DNA of 51,442 bases. Origin: Lentisphaerota bacterium. Its GTDB lineage: Bacteria; Verrucomicrobiota; Lentisphaeria; Victivallales; UBA1829. The position numbers and the translations under genes are program-made. The DNA lies in contig SUWI01000009.1 of the NCBI GenBank assembly GCA_015061565.1, positions 1-51,442 on the forward strand, written 5' to 3'. How positions within the stretch are numbered: the stretch's first letter is position 1; each line of letters opens with the position of its first letter. The notes below the pieces were generated by a model, which searched no databases, was not told the DNA's origin, and saw only the letters and a list, made by a program, of their open reading frames with translations. This document shows positions 32,821-41,010 of this stretch, piece after piece.

Positions 32821-34506
32821 ATGCAGAATGAAGAAAACAATCCTTTTCCGGACGGATGGAAAAATCAGCATCCGACTTTGGAACAGTTCGAATTAGTGTA
32901 TGACCGTGCCGGTTCCCTGCAGGGAAAAACCGAGGGACTTTACCCTGAGGTTTATCTTTCCTTCACGATTCCGGCGCCGGAGACGCTGCCGGACGAAGAC
33001 CGCGTCCTGATCGATGCGCGATCCGGTAACAACGGCTGGTTGTGCGTGCTTACCATGCAGGGGCATCTCCGCCTGACCCGGCGGCTGGACGGCAAAACCA
33101 TTCTGGAAACCGGGTGTGCCGCCGGGATCCTGGATGTGCCTGAACTTCAGATCGAAATGATCCTTTCCAATATAGTCTGGCCGGTGCGGTTTACCGACTG
33201 GGCGAACGATGATCCGCTGGATTACTCCATGGCGGAGATCCTGGTCAACGGACGGGTCTGCAGCAGCATCAATATGCGGGAGCCGGATCTGGCGGTGGTG
33301 CCGTTCCGTCTGACCGCAGCGGAGGAATGTTCCGGGCTGCGGGTCTATAATACGATCCGCCGGGATCTGGTGCGTATGCCCGATGATGCGGGCGGGCCCG
33401 TCGTGGATACCGGTTTCCCGGATGCCTCCCGGGTCATGACCCGGTTTGACCGCCGCAATCAAGTGCTGCATCTGTTCACCGGAACGGAATTTATCCGGAC
33501 GGATTCTTACTGGTATTTCTGCCGGATCGCCGGAGAAGGCGGACTGGTCCGGATCCATCCGACGGAACTCCAGGGTGCGCCGGGCATGGCTCCGGCGTGT
33601 TTCCGAAGCAAAGACCGGCAAAACTGGGTCCGCTGCGACCTGCTGGAATCCACCGATGAAAGCGGACGGAACCGGCCGCTGATCCGGATCCCCGCCGGCA
33701 CCTGGTATCTTTCCAGTTCCATCCCTTTCATGACGCTGGAACTGCAGCAGCTGCTGGATGAAGTCCGGGAACTGCCGGATTTCGAATGTCGGGAGATCGG
33801 AAAGTCTGCCCTGGGCCATCCGATCCCGCTGATCCGGGCCGGCCATGGGAAAACGCAGGTCTTTTTCACCATCGGGCAGCATTCCCCGATGGAAATGCTC
33901 GGCGCCCATATCCTCAAGCGGATGCTGAAGCATTTTGCGGAAGATCCGCAGCTGCGTGACGAATTTTCGCTTCTTGCCGTCCCGATTGTCAATGTGGATG
34001 CGGCTTGCGGCGGCAGCGACGGCTGGAACGGCGCCGGCTGGAACACCAACCGGTGCTGGTTCAAGGATCTCCAGCCGGAAACCCGCGCGGTGGAAGATTT
34101 CCTGATGCAGTCCGGGATCCGTCCCGATTTGCTGATCGACTGGCACGCCGGCGGCCACTGGCGCGGCCACTCCGTGCTTTATTTCGATGATGAGATCATC
34201 CGGAAATATGCCGGGGAGGCGGCCCTGTCCGTCATTTCCCGGCGGGATCAGCTTTGCTGTCTGCTGGAAAAGGAATGCGGTTTCCGCCGGACGGAACAAT
34301 ACAGTTTCCCGTTCCGGAACTGCTGCGCCCATGACTGGTATCAGGTCCGTTTCCCCGATGCGGTCAGTATTACCATTGAACTTTCCGTTACGACCTGTTT
34401 CGATCCGGAAAAAGGCCGTTATATCAAAGTGGATCAGAATTCGCTGTCTTCCTGCGGCGATGCGATGGTCCGCGTGCTTAAACTGATGGAGAAAAAACAT
34501 GGATAA
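32821..34506 (+). CDS. M14-type zinc carboxypeptidase-like protein (CCP/AGBL-like plan)
   Basis: The 561-aa protein lacks a signal peptide. Residues ~200-310 resemble the N-terminal beta domain that precedes cytosolic-carboxypeptidase-type M14 domains (YWYFCRIAGEG). The peptidase part shows zinc ligands in QHSPME (H-x-x-E, near residue 355), NTNRCW (substrate carboxylate binding), DWHAGGHWRGH (third zinc His, near 440) and a late TIELSV with the catalytic Glu position (about 518). The first ~190 residues form a separate beta-rich region of unknown type. In a glycan locus it could cut peptide from glycopeptide or act as an amidase/deacylase. It overlaps the next gene by eight bases. Confidence 0.72.
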   Translation: MQNEENNPFPDGWKNQHPTLEQFELVYDRAGSLQGKTEGLYPEVYLSFTIPAPETLPDEDRVLIDARSGNNGWLCVLTMQGHLRLTRRLDGKTILETGCAAGILDVPELQIEMILSNIVWPVRFTDWANDDPLDYSMAEILVNGRVCSSINMREPDLAVVPFRLTAAEECSGLRVYNTIRRDLVRMPDDAGGPVVDTGFPDASRVMTRFDRRNQVLHLFTGTEFIRTDSYWYFCRIAGEGGLVRIHPTELQGAPGMAPACFRSKDRQNWVRCDLLESTDESGRNRPLIRIPAGTWYLSSSIPFMTLELQQLLDEVRELPDFECREIGKSALGHPIPLIRAGHGKTQVFFTIGQHSPMEMLGAHILKRMLKHFAEDPQLRDEFSLLAVPIVNVDAACGGSDGWNGAGWNTNRCWFKDLQPETRAVEDFLMQSGIRPDLLIDWHAGGHWRGHSVLYFDDEIIRKYAGEAALSVISRRDQLCCLLEKECGFRRTEQYSFPFRNCCAHDWYQVRFPDAVSITIELSVTTCFDPEKGRYIKVDQNSLSSCGDAMVRVLKLMEKKHG

Positions 34507-36619
34507 GAAAGTTGTTTTTCCCTTGATCGGAGCCACGATCCCCAGCGGGCTCAAAGCGGCGGAAGATTTTGTCCGCCTGAAAATGGGCAACCTCGCCGGA
34601 TTTGCGCTGCCGGCGGACAAGGAAGAGGCCAGAAAGGTCCTGCGTTTCTTCCGGGAACATAAGATTTACATGATGCTGGGGGAATTCATCCACCGCGATC
34701 CTTCCCTGAAACGGTGGTGCAGCGTCGATCTGCCGCCGGAGGAATACGCCTCGATTTTTGCCGAAGGCGGCGAATATCTGGTGGGCCGCGGCACCATCGG
34801 CGAGGTCGGCGGACTGCTTTACTGGCCGCGGGAATACACGCTGGACGGCGCCATCGGGGAATATGCCAGTCTGCCGTCTTGCGACACCGTCAGCGGGGCG
34901 CACCGCCAGTTCATTGATTTTATCAAAGAAAGGCTGGAATACGAGCGGACGAAAATCGCCCCCGGCCCCTTTATCAATACCGATTCCAGTCTGATTTTCC
35001 CGTGGCTGGCGGAAGGCGGCGCCGATATCCTCAATCTGGAAATGATGCCGGGCGATCCGCTGCTGTGTCTGAGCTCGATCCGCGGCACAGCCAAGGCAAC
35101 CGGAAAACCCTGGGGAGTCCATATCGCCATCTGCTGGTACGGCGGCTGGCAGTTCGATGAGATCTGGCTGAAACGCTGGAAACTTTCCCTTTATCTGTCC
35201 TGGATGTCCGGCGCCCAGTTCTTTTATCCCGAATCCGGGCATTATTACTATCACAGCCTTGCCAACAAGACCTACGGTTTCCATACTCCGGAAACCAAAG
35301 CGATCCGCCGCATCCTGCGCGAAGTCATCCGTTTCAATACCGTCCATCACCGTCCGGAATCCGGCCCGGTGGTCCGGTTCGGCGTCATTCACGGACAGGA
35401 CGACGGACATCCGGGGATCTGGAACCCGTACGTCTGGGGTCAATACGAGGACGGTCACGAATGGGAATCCGGGCCGGCGGAACACAGCTGGTTCCTGCTC
35501 CGTCTGCTGCGCCGTAAACAGGATCCGTTCCGGATCGAACTTTTCGGCGACCGCGACACTTCCGGGAATCCGCCCGACGGACAATATGACATCGTGCCGG
35601 CATTCTCGGATCGTTTTTCCGACTACAAGACCCTGATCTTCCTCGGTTACAACCGGATGGATGAAACGCTCTACCGGAAACTGATCCGCTTTGTCAAAGA
35701 AGGCGGCCATCTGGTTCTCGGTCTGCCGCATCTGAACGTTTCCGATGTCCACGGGGAAATCAAACTGTTCCAGGACGGCGACCTTTCGGAACTCTGCGGT
35801 CTGAAAGTCACCGGACGGAACAAGGGTCATGTCCGCGGCATCCAGTTCCTGCGCCAGCCGGCCGCTCCGGGGTGCGTCATTCCCCTGCTGGCGGCGCGCG
35901 CCGATCCGATGTACAACGGCAGGATCGAAACCGCCGAGGTCGAGATCTGCGATCCGGAAGTCCGCATCCTCGCCGGAACCACCTCCGGACGCGGCACCAA
36001 ATTCACTCTGGAAGGTTTCGACCGCCATCCCCTGCTGACCGAACGGAAACTCGGCAAGGGGTATGTCTGGACCGTGACCGCATTCTCGTGGCCCGGCGAT
36101 ACCGGCATACGTTCATTTTCCGAAACCCTGCTCCGGACCCTCGCCGCGGCGGCTCGGACCGAGTTCCCCGATCTGCTGGCGCCGGACTCCGTCCGCTGGG
36201 CGGTTTATGAAACTCCGGCAGGGAAGAATATCTATATGCTCAATACCGATACCGACCTTTCCGCCGCGGTCCGTTTTACCGACGGGACCGAAAAATCAGC
36301 GGAACTGCGGATCGGGGCCGCCGACATGCGCCTGGCTTTCGTGGTCGGAAAACTGCTGATGGCTCCGGAAGACCGCACCTGCGCTCTTGCCGGAACGGCT
36401 CCGGACCTTACGCTCACCACCAGGGAACAGACCGTGTTTTTCCATAACTTCGGCGATGATCCGCAGCAACTCCGGATCAACGGCAAGACCGTCGTCGTCC
36501 CGGCCCATTCCGGCGTGGAATCGGTCATTCCGGCTTTCCTGGCGGACCAGGCGGAACAGTTCGATGATTCCTGCCTGGAGGAAGAGGATTTTGAACCGGC
36601 GAAACTTCTCATGTCATAA
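34499..36619 (+). CDS. putative glycoside hydrolase with barrel and amidotransferase-like domains
   Basis: The 706-aa protein has no signal peptide. Residues ~1-270 read as a TIM barrel with conserved-looking acidic spots (EVGGLLYWPREYTLD, NLEMMPGD, FFYPESGHYYY). Residues ~290-440 look like the beta-galactosidase trimerisation/amidotransferase fold (FGVIHGQDDGHPG, YKTLIFLGYNRMDETLYRKLIRFVKEGGHLVLGLPHL). C-terminal beta domains follow. This order is shared with GH42-like and several PVC-specific families, and I cannot name one. It is translationally coupled to the carboxypeptidase-like gene and would act on imported glycans in the cytoplasm. Confidence 0.62.
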   Translation: MDKKVVFPLIGATIPSGLKAAEDFVRLKMGNLAGFALPADKEEARKVLRFFREHKIYMMLGEFIHRDPSLKRWCSVDLPPEEYASIFAEGGEYLVGRGTIGEVGGLLYWPREYTLDGAIGEYASLPSCDTVSGAHRQFIDFIKERLEYERTKIAPGPFINTDSSLIFPWLAEGGADILNLEMMPGDPLLCLSSIRGTAKATGKPWGVHIAICWYGGWQFDEIWLKRWKLSLYLSWMSGAQFFYPESGHYYYHSLANKTYGFHTPETKAIRRILREVIRFNTVHHRPESGPVVRFGVIHGQDDGHPGIWNPYVWGQYEDGHEWESGPAEHSWFLLRLLRRKQDPFRIELFGDRDTSGNPPDGQYDIVPAFSDRFSDYKTLIFLGYNRMDETLYRKLIRFVKEGGHLVLGLPHLNVSDVHGEIKLFQDGDLSELCGLKVTGRNKGHVRGIQFLRQPAAPGCVIPLLAARADPMYNGRIETAEVEICDPEVRILAGTTSGRGTKFTLEGFDRHPLLTERKLGKGYVWTVTAFSWPGDTGIRSFSETLLRTLAAAARTEFPDLLAPDSVRWAVYETPAGKNIYMLNTDTDLSAAVRFTDGTEKSAELRIGAADMRLAFVVGKLLMAPEDRTCALAGTAPDLTLTTREQTVFFHNFGDDPQQLRINGKTVVVPAHSGVESVIPAFLADQAEQFDDSCLEEEDFEPAKLLMS

Positions 36620-36639
36620 GCAATCGAAGGGAAAATCAA

Positions 36640-37728
36640 ATGACCAAAAAGCTCGAGGAAATCGATCCCGCGATGGGTTTCGTCACGGTCAACCGGGACG
36701 GAATGGACTGGCATACCGTGGACAGTCCCGGATTTGAATTGAACGGATTTTACTGGCGGAAACCGGGCGAGATCCTGCGCCGGCTGCCGGAATCGGTCAA
36801 AATCACCGAAGAACTGGATATTCTGGCCTGGAACACAGCGGGGGGAATGCTCCGGTTCCGGTCGGATACGTCGGATATCCGGATTGCGGCCCAGCTGGAC
36901 CATGCTTTCAAAAACAGCGATATCGGGACTGCCGTCGGCGGCTGCGGATTCGATCTGTACCTCGGCCAGGGCGCGGCGAAAACATTCCACCGCGTGACCC
37001 GGTTCGATGCCACAGCTGACGAATATACGGTACCGATTTTCGGTCCGGCTCCGGTCAAAAAAATCCGGGAGTTCACGATCCATTTCCCCTTGTATTCCGG
37101 ATTGAAAAAACTGGAATTCGGGTTGACGCCCGGGGCGCAGATCCTGCCGCCGACTCCGTGGCCCGATCCGCGTCCCATCGTGTTATACGGGACCAGCATC
37201 GAGCAAGGGGGGTGTGCGTCCCGGCCCGGCATGTGTCCGACCAACCAGATGAGCCGTCTGCTGAACCGTCCGTTCCTGAATTTCGGTTTTTCCGGCAATG
37301 GACGCGGTCAGAAGGAAGCGGCCGAGATCCTTGCGGAAATCGCCGATCCGGCCATGTATGTTCTGGAATACGATGCCAATGCCGGAGATGCGGCCGGACT
37401 GCGGCAGACCCTTCCCGTTTTTGTGGAAACGCTCCGTCTTAAACATCCCGACACCCCGATCCTGCTGGTTTCCAAGACCCCGACCGCCGGTGAACTGAAA
37501 GACGATGCCGGATATCCGGAGAGCCGGCGGGAACTTACCGAAACGCACCTTTCCGTTCTGGCGCAGCGCAGGGCCATGGGCGATCAGAATGTGCATTTCC
37601 TGGATGGGACTGCCCTGTATGGGCCGGATCCCACGGAGTGCACCGTGGACGGCTGCCATGCCACCGATCTCGGCTTCTATTTCGAATCCCGGCGCATGGC
37701 TCCGGTCATCGCCCGGATCCTGGGATGA
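36640..37728 (+). CDS. SGNH/GDSL esterase with GxDLY N-terminal domain
   Basis: The 362-aa protein has an N-terminal jelly-roll domain ending in the GCGFDLYLG motif (the GxDLY signature that gives the domain its name). An SGNH hydrolase domain follows: the nucleophile Ser in VLYGTSIEQGG near residue 187, the oxyanion Gly/Asn in NFGFSGNGRG, an acidic block YVLEYDANAG and the catalytic Asp/His in TVDGCHATDLGF. Such enzymes remove acetyl or other acyl groups from glycans. No signal peptide is seen. It is the last gene of the operon led by the regulator at 25561; a terminator follows at 37756. Confidence 0.86.
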   Translation: MTKKLEEIDPAMGFVTVNRDGMDWHTVDSPGFELNGFYWRKPGEILRRLPESVKITEELDILAWNTAGGMLRFRSDTSDIRIAAQLDHAFKNSDIGTAVGGCGFDLYLGQGAAKTFHRVTRFDATADEYTVPIFGPAPVKKIREFTIHFPLYSGLKKLEFGLTPGAQILPPTPWPDPRPIVLYGTSIEQGGCASRPGMCPTNQMSRLLNRPFLNFGFSGNGRGQKEAAEILAEIADPAMYVLEYDANAGDAAGLRQTLPVFVETLRLKHPDTPILLVSKTPTAGELKDDAGYPESRRELTETHLSVLAQRRAMGDQNVHFLDGTALYGPDPTECTVDGCHATDLGFYFESRRMAPVIARILG

Positions 37729-37740
37729 TTTCCCGCGGTC

Positions 37741-38691
37741 TCAATCCGAACCCAGGACCTTCAGCTCTTCCGGAACGGGTGAGCTGAAGGTCTTTTCTTT
37801 TCCGTCAAACGGATCCGTCATTTTTAATTCAAAAGCGTGAAGTGCCTGTCTTTCAATGACTAATAATTTTTTGTCGGCATCCGTCATTTTTCCGTCAGAA
37901 AAACGGGAGAAGATGGTATCGTCGGGACCGTAGAGCTTGTCGCCGACCACCGGAAAACCCAGGGAAAAGAGGGTGGCACGGATCTGATGGAGCCGCCCGG
38001 TATGCAGACGGCATTCGATTTCGGAGATGCCGTTTTTGACGGAAAGCAGCCGGAATTCGGTGTCGGAACTTTCCGCAGGGTCGGACAGCGGCTTGTCATA
38101 CGAGAAATGACGTTTTTTCCGGATGCTGCTGACCGGATCGGCAAAGAGCCAGCCGGCGGCGCGGAAAGGTTCTGATGGAAAAATGCCGTAGACGTAAGCA
38201 ATATATTTTTTAGTGACGGATCCTGCGGCGAGGGCGGCGGAAAGCTTTCCGGCCGCGGCGGGAGTGCGGGCAAAGAGGATGATGCCCGAAGTTTCGCGGT
38301 CCAGCCGGTTGACGGGAAACAGTTCACCGAATTCCGGACGGAGCAGCATCAGAAGCGTATGGTTGAAGAAGCGTCCGGAAGGATGGACGGGGAGATTTCC
38401 GGGTTTTTCCACGGCGAGATACTGCGGTTCGTCGGCAAGGATGCGGAAATCGGTGCGGACCGGCGGTTCGGGAATGTCCGGGACGATGAAATCGACCGTC
38501 TCATCGCCGTGCAGGATCCGGGCGGGCCGGGTGCGTTCGCCGTTAAGGACGATCTCGCCGCGGCGGACAGCCTGCTGCCATTCGGAGCGGGAACGGTAGG
38601 TGAAGCGGGCGGCCAGCCAGGCGTCGAGCCGGCAGCCTTGTCCTTCGGGACCGGGCGTGCTGCGGATGATGCGTTTTTCCTGCGGGATCAT
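37741..38691 (-). CDS. RluA-family pseudouridine synthase
   Basis: The 316-aa protein has an S4 RNA-binding domain (LDAWLAARF... WQQAVRRGEIVLNGE, residues ~22-70), then the catalytic domain with YLAVEKPGNLPVHPSG and the motif NRLDRETSGIILFA with the catalytic Asp, KKYIAYVYG, and the late LHTGRLHQIRATL. RluA-family enzymes isomerise uridine in rRNA or tRNA. Which position is modified cannot be told. It is transcribed just downstream of the tRNA-Glu cluster (13 bases) and is convergent with the esterase gene. Its 3' end contains the terminator of the opposite operon. Confidence 0.92.
   Translation of the reverse strand: MIPQEKRIIRSTPGPEGQGCRLDAWLAARFTYRSRSEWQQAVRRGEIVLNGERTRPARILHGDETVDFIVPDIPEPPVRTDFRILADEPQYLAVEKPGNLPVHPSGRFFNHTLLMLLRPEFGELFPVNRLDRETSGIILFARTPAAAGKLSAALAAGSVTKKYIAYVYGIFPSEPFRAAGWLFADPVSSIRKKRHFSYDKPLSDPAESSDTEFRLLSVKNGISEIECRLHTGRLHQIRATLFSLGFPVVGDKLYGPDDTIFSRFSDGKMTDADKKLLVIERQALHAFELKMTDPFDGKEKTFSSPVPEELKVLGSD
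37756..37800 (+). terminator. intrinsic terminator of the plus-strand operon, inside the pseudouridine synthase gene
   Basis: A perfect 12-base inverted repeat, GACCTTCAGCTC (37756-37767) and GAGCTGAAGGTC (37781-37792), with a 13-base loop is followed by TTTTCTTTT on the plus strand. It lies 28 bases after the esterase stop and within the last codons of the convergent gene. Confidence 0.85.
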
Positions 38692-38704
38692 AAACGGTGA
38701 AAGA

Positions 38705-38780
38705 TGGCATTCCCAATGGGATTCGAACCCATGTTACCAGGATGAGAACCTGGTGTCCTAGGCCTCTAGACGATGGGAAC
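38705..38780 (-). tRNA. tRNA-Glu (anticodon CTC)
   Basis: The minus strand reads GTTCCCATCGTCTAG... with acceptor arm GTTCCCA/TGGGAAT (first pair G-U), anticodon stem CCAGG/CCTGG around loop TTCTCAT, T-arm GGTTCGAATCC and an encoded CCA end. The 76-nt molecule is the last of three and differs from its two neighbours in the anticodon. Confidence 0.96.
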
Positions 38781-38808
38781 AATGTTCCTGTTAGCTGTCA
38801 GATGCAAA

Positions 38809-38884
38809 TGGCATTCCCAATGGGATTCGAACCCATGTTACCAGGATGAAAACCTGGTGTCCTAGGCCTCTAGACGATGGGAAC
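38809..38884 (-). tRNA. tRNA-Glu (anticodon TTC)
   Basis: It has the same 76-nt body as its neighbours with anticodon loop TTTTCAT, reading GAA/GAG codons, and CCA is encoded. It appears identical to the copy at 38908-38983. Confidence 0.96.
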
Positions 38885-38907
38885 ACATCGTTTCTGCTGC
38901 TGACAAA

Positions 38908-38983
38908 TGGCATTCCCAATGGGATTCGAACCCATGTTACCAGGATGAAAACCTGGTGTCCTAGGCCTCTAGACGATGGGAAC
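38908..38983 (-). tRNA. tRNA-Glu (anticodon TTC), first of the cluster
   Basis: This is the promoter-proximal copy of the three tandem genes, with anticodon loop TTTTCAT and encoded CCA. The spacers between the genes are 23 and 28 bases. Confidence 0.96.
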
Positions 38984-39008
38984 ACGTCTCAGTAAAACAG
39001 AACGCGAT

Positions 39009-39036
39009 AATATAATGCCGATCCGCCGAAAGTCAA
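39009..39036 (-). promoter_or_regulatory. promoter of the tRNA-Glu cluster
   Basis: On the minus strand TTGACT (39031-39036) and TATATT (39009-39014) are 16 bases apart, 25 bases upstream of the first tRNA. The pseudouridine synthase may be read through from here. Confidence 0.6.
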
Positions 39037-39070
39037 GCGGGGATTCAAAAAAAATTGAATTTTGGACGCC

Positions 39071-40600
39071 TTAAACGGGTTTGAACTCGAACAATTCCAC
39101 CGAGTTCGGCGTAAGCACGACTTCACCTGAAAAAGTCCCGCCGCCGGCTGCCGCATCGCGCGCTTCCTCGAGCCGGGCGTGACGGGAAATCTGTTCGCGT
39201 TCCCAGACGGTCGGCTGCGCGGGAGAACCGAGGCGGCTCCAGGCGGTGAAGGCGTTGCTGAACACCTGGTCGATCCGCCAGCGCCGGAGTTCATAGCGTT
39301 CCGGCAGACCGTCCGCCTCGAACGGAATGGCCTCTGTCCTGCCGAACCGGCCGAACTCGGAAACGTGATTATAAAAGGCGACAACCACGGTGCCGTCCGC
39401 GCGGCGGGTCGCGATCACGCCGGTATCGCGCGGCAGTTCAGCCTCGCAGGGCAGGCGTTCTTCGCCGAGTTTTGCCGCGAGCGCGAAGGCGTTGCCGATC
39501 GGTTTGCACCAGCCCCGGGCGGTGAAAAAGGTCCGGTGTCCGTCGAAATCTCTGGAATTGAAATCCTGTCCGGAAAGACAGATCATCATGCGTTCCGGCG
39601 GGAGTTCCAGGCGGGACATCAGGTCGATCAGGCGGAAATAAAAGGCGGCGTAATATTCGGTTTCGCGGAACCGCATGCGGGGATTCTGCTCGATCCCGAG
39701 GTAGCCTTCCGCGGCGGCCGCCCATTCATCGATGACCGCGGGGGTATCGGCAAAACCATGCCGCGCCATGATCGCGCGGTAGGTCTGATACTGGCGGACG
39801 ATGCTTTCCGGACAGACTTTATAGCGCAGCGGGTCATGGACATCCTGCGGGATGGAGCTGTAGCAGTGCATGGAAACGAAATCCAGCCGGGTGCCGGTTT
39901 TGCCGGTCACGAAGTTTTTGCCCGAGGCTGCGTGCTCCATCACGCGTTCGAAGAAATCCTTGTAATGTCCGCAGGACGGTCCGCCGACGCGGATCTCCGG
40001 CGCGGCCTCATGCACTCCCGCCTCGAAATAATCATACAACTTGCAGTATTCGACGATCTTTTCCTCTTTTTCTTCGGGCGTGCATTCGAAAAAGAATTTC
40101 GGAAACATCCAGAAACCGAGATCGGGTTCGTTCCAGCAGTGGAACAGCCATTGGGAAACGGTTTCCAGCCCGTAACGTCCGACCAGGTGTTCGGTCTGTT
40201 TGCGGCAGAGCAGACGCCATTCCTCGTAGTCGGCCGGTTTCGAGCGGCAGAAATGCTTGTCCTTGTAGCGTTTTCCGCTAAGGTTGACGGGATCGGCCGC
40301 CATCGCGACCGGCATGAAATTGAAGCAAAGCAGAAGCTTGAACCCTTTTGACACGGCGAAATCCAGCCGCCGGTCCTGGTCGCTGAAATCGAAGACGAGC
40401 GTGCCGTCGTCATCGCGGCTGACCATATCTTCGAACATGGTGTAGAGACGGAGATACTGAGCCGTGCCGTCGGCGGCCCAGCGGTTCAGGATCTCCTGAC
40501 CCCAGAGATCTTCCACCGCATCGGTGGGATGAAAATGCACATTGTTCCAGAAATTGCGCCGGACCTTCCCGGCCGCTCCTGCATGAATCGCAAACGCCAT
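39071..40600 (-). CDS. glycoside hydrolase family 39-like protein
   Basis: The 509-aa protein has the clan GH-A barrel pattern of GH39 (beta-xylosidase/alpha-iduronidase): an N-terminal NFWNNVHFHPTDAV and YLRLYTMFEDMV, the acid/base motif HCWNEPDLGFW near residue 170, SMHCYSS and the nucleophile motif AVIDEWAAAAEG near residue 295. A C-terminal beta domain follows (VVVAFYNHVSEFG). No signal peptide is seen. The gene stands alone with its own promoter at 40624. The AraC regulator on the same strand upstream could control it or the divergent ThuA/Gfo pair. The sugar specificity is open. Confidence 0.85.
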   Translation of the reverse strand: MAFAIHAGAAGKVRRNFWNNVHFHPTDAVEDLWGQEILNRWAADGTAQYLRLYTMFEDMVSRDDDGTLVFDFSDQDRRLDFAVSKGFKLLLCFNFMPVAMAADPVNLSGKRYKDKHFCRSKPADYEEWRLLCRKQTEHLVGRYGLETVSQWLFHCWNEPDLGFWMFPKFFFECTPEEKEEKIVEYCKLYDYFEAGVHEAAPEIRVGGPSCGHYKDFFERVMEHAASGKNFVTGKTGTRLDFVSMHCYSSIPQDVHDPLRYKVCPESIVRQYQTYRAIMARHGFADTPAVIDEWAAAAEGYLGIEQNPRMRFRETEYYAAFYFRLIDLMSRLELPPERMMICLSGQDFNSRDFDGHRTFFTARGWCKPIGNAFALAAKLGEERLPCEAELPRDTGVIATRRADGTVVVAFYNHVSEFGRFGRTEAIPFEADGLPERYELRRWRIDQVFSNAFTAWSRLGSPAQPTVWEREQISRHARLEEARDAAAGGGTFSGEVVLTPNSVELFEFKPV

Positions 40601-40623
40601 TTTGAACCTCGTTTCTTTTCGAT

Positions 40624-40652
40624 ACTATAATATCCCGGCGGGGATTTTGCAA
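40624..40652 (-). promoter_or_regulatory. promoter of the GH39 gene
   Basis: On the minus strand TTGCAA (40647-40652) and TATAGT (40624-40629) are 17 bases apart, 24 bases before the GH39 start. Confidence 0.55.
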
Positions 40653-40753
40653 ACCTGCGCGGCAAACTTTTGCCGAAATATCCGACAGAATGTAATCGGT
40701 CAGTCGAGTTGGGGTTGCTGGCGCAGCATGATACATGCTCCGCTGAACAGTGA

Positions 40754-40938
40754 TGGGAAACTGGGTATTATGGGTGCAATGGGGCCAATGGGAACGCCCG
40801 GCACCGCCGGGCTTGGGGTGATGGATGCGCCAAAGTCTTGTTTCGCACTAGACATATTATCATAAGATCTAGTGTCTGAGCTTCTCTTCCGCGTTCCACC
40901 CAATATACCCAATCCACCCAATATCCCCAAAGTTCGCG
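40754..40938. repeat. inverted pair of 9-base minisatellite arrays, element 2
   Basis: This fills most of the 410-base gap between the GH39 and AraC genes. The left arm has units TGGGTATTA, TGGGTGCAA and TGGGGCCAA at nine-base spacing (about 40754-40795). The right arm (40894-40930) has the complementary pattern CCCAATATA, CCCAATCCA, CCCAATATC. Between them is an inverted repeat CACTAGA (40846-40852) and TCTAGTG (40868-40874). AAGTTCGCG at 40930-40938 closes the element exactly as in the element at 19882-20025. Unit sequence differs from element 1 but the layout is the same. No gene is seen in the gap. Confidence 0.72.
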
Positions 40939-41010
40939 GGAAAACGCCGATTTCGTGTTGCAGCCTTATCTTCCCTAATTCCGCTGACGCATTACGACAG
41001 AGTTCAGCTG

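Noticed and set aside
30022-32871. A very long open frame on the minus strand opposite the large secreted glycosidase-like gene
   Set aside because: The plus-strand protein has a signal peptide and recognisable modules, while the minus-strand translation is rich in Arg, His and Gly with no motif or ribosome binding site. Long antisense frames are expected in GC-rich coding DNA. The same holds opposite the genes at 9812, 23948, 34499 and 16187.
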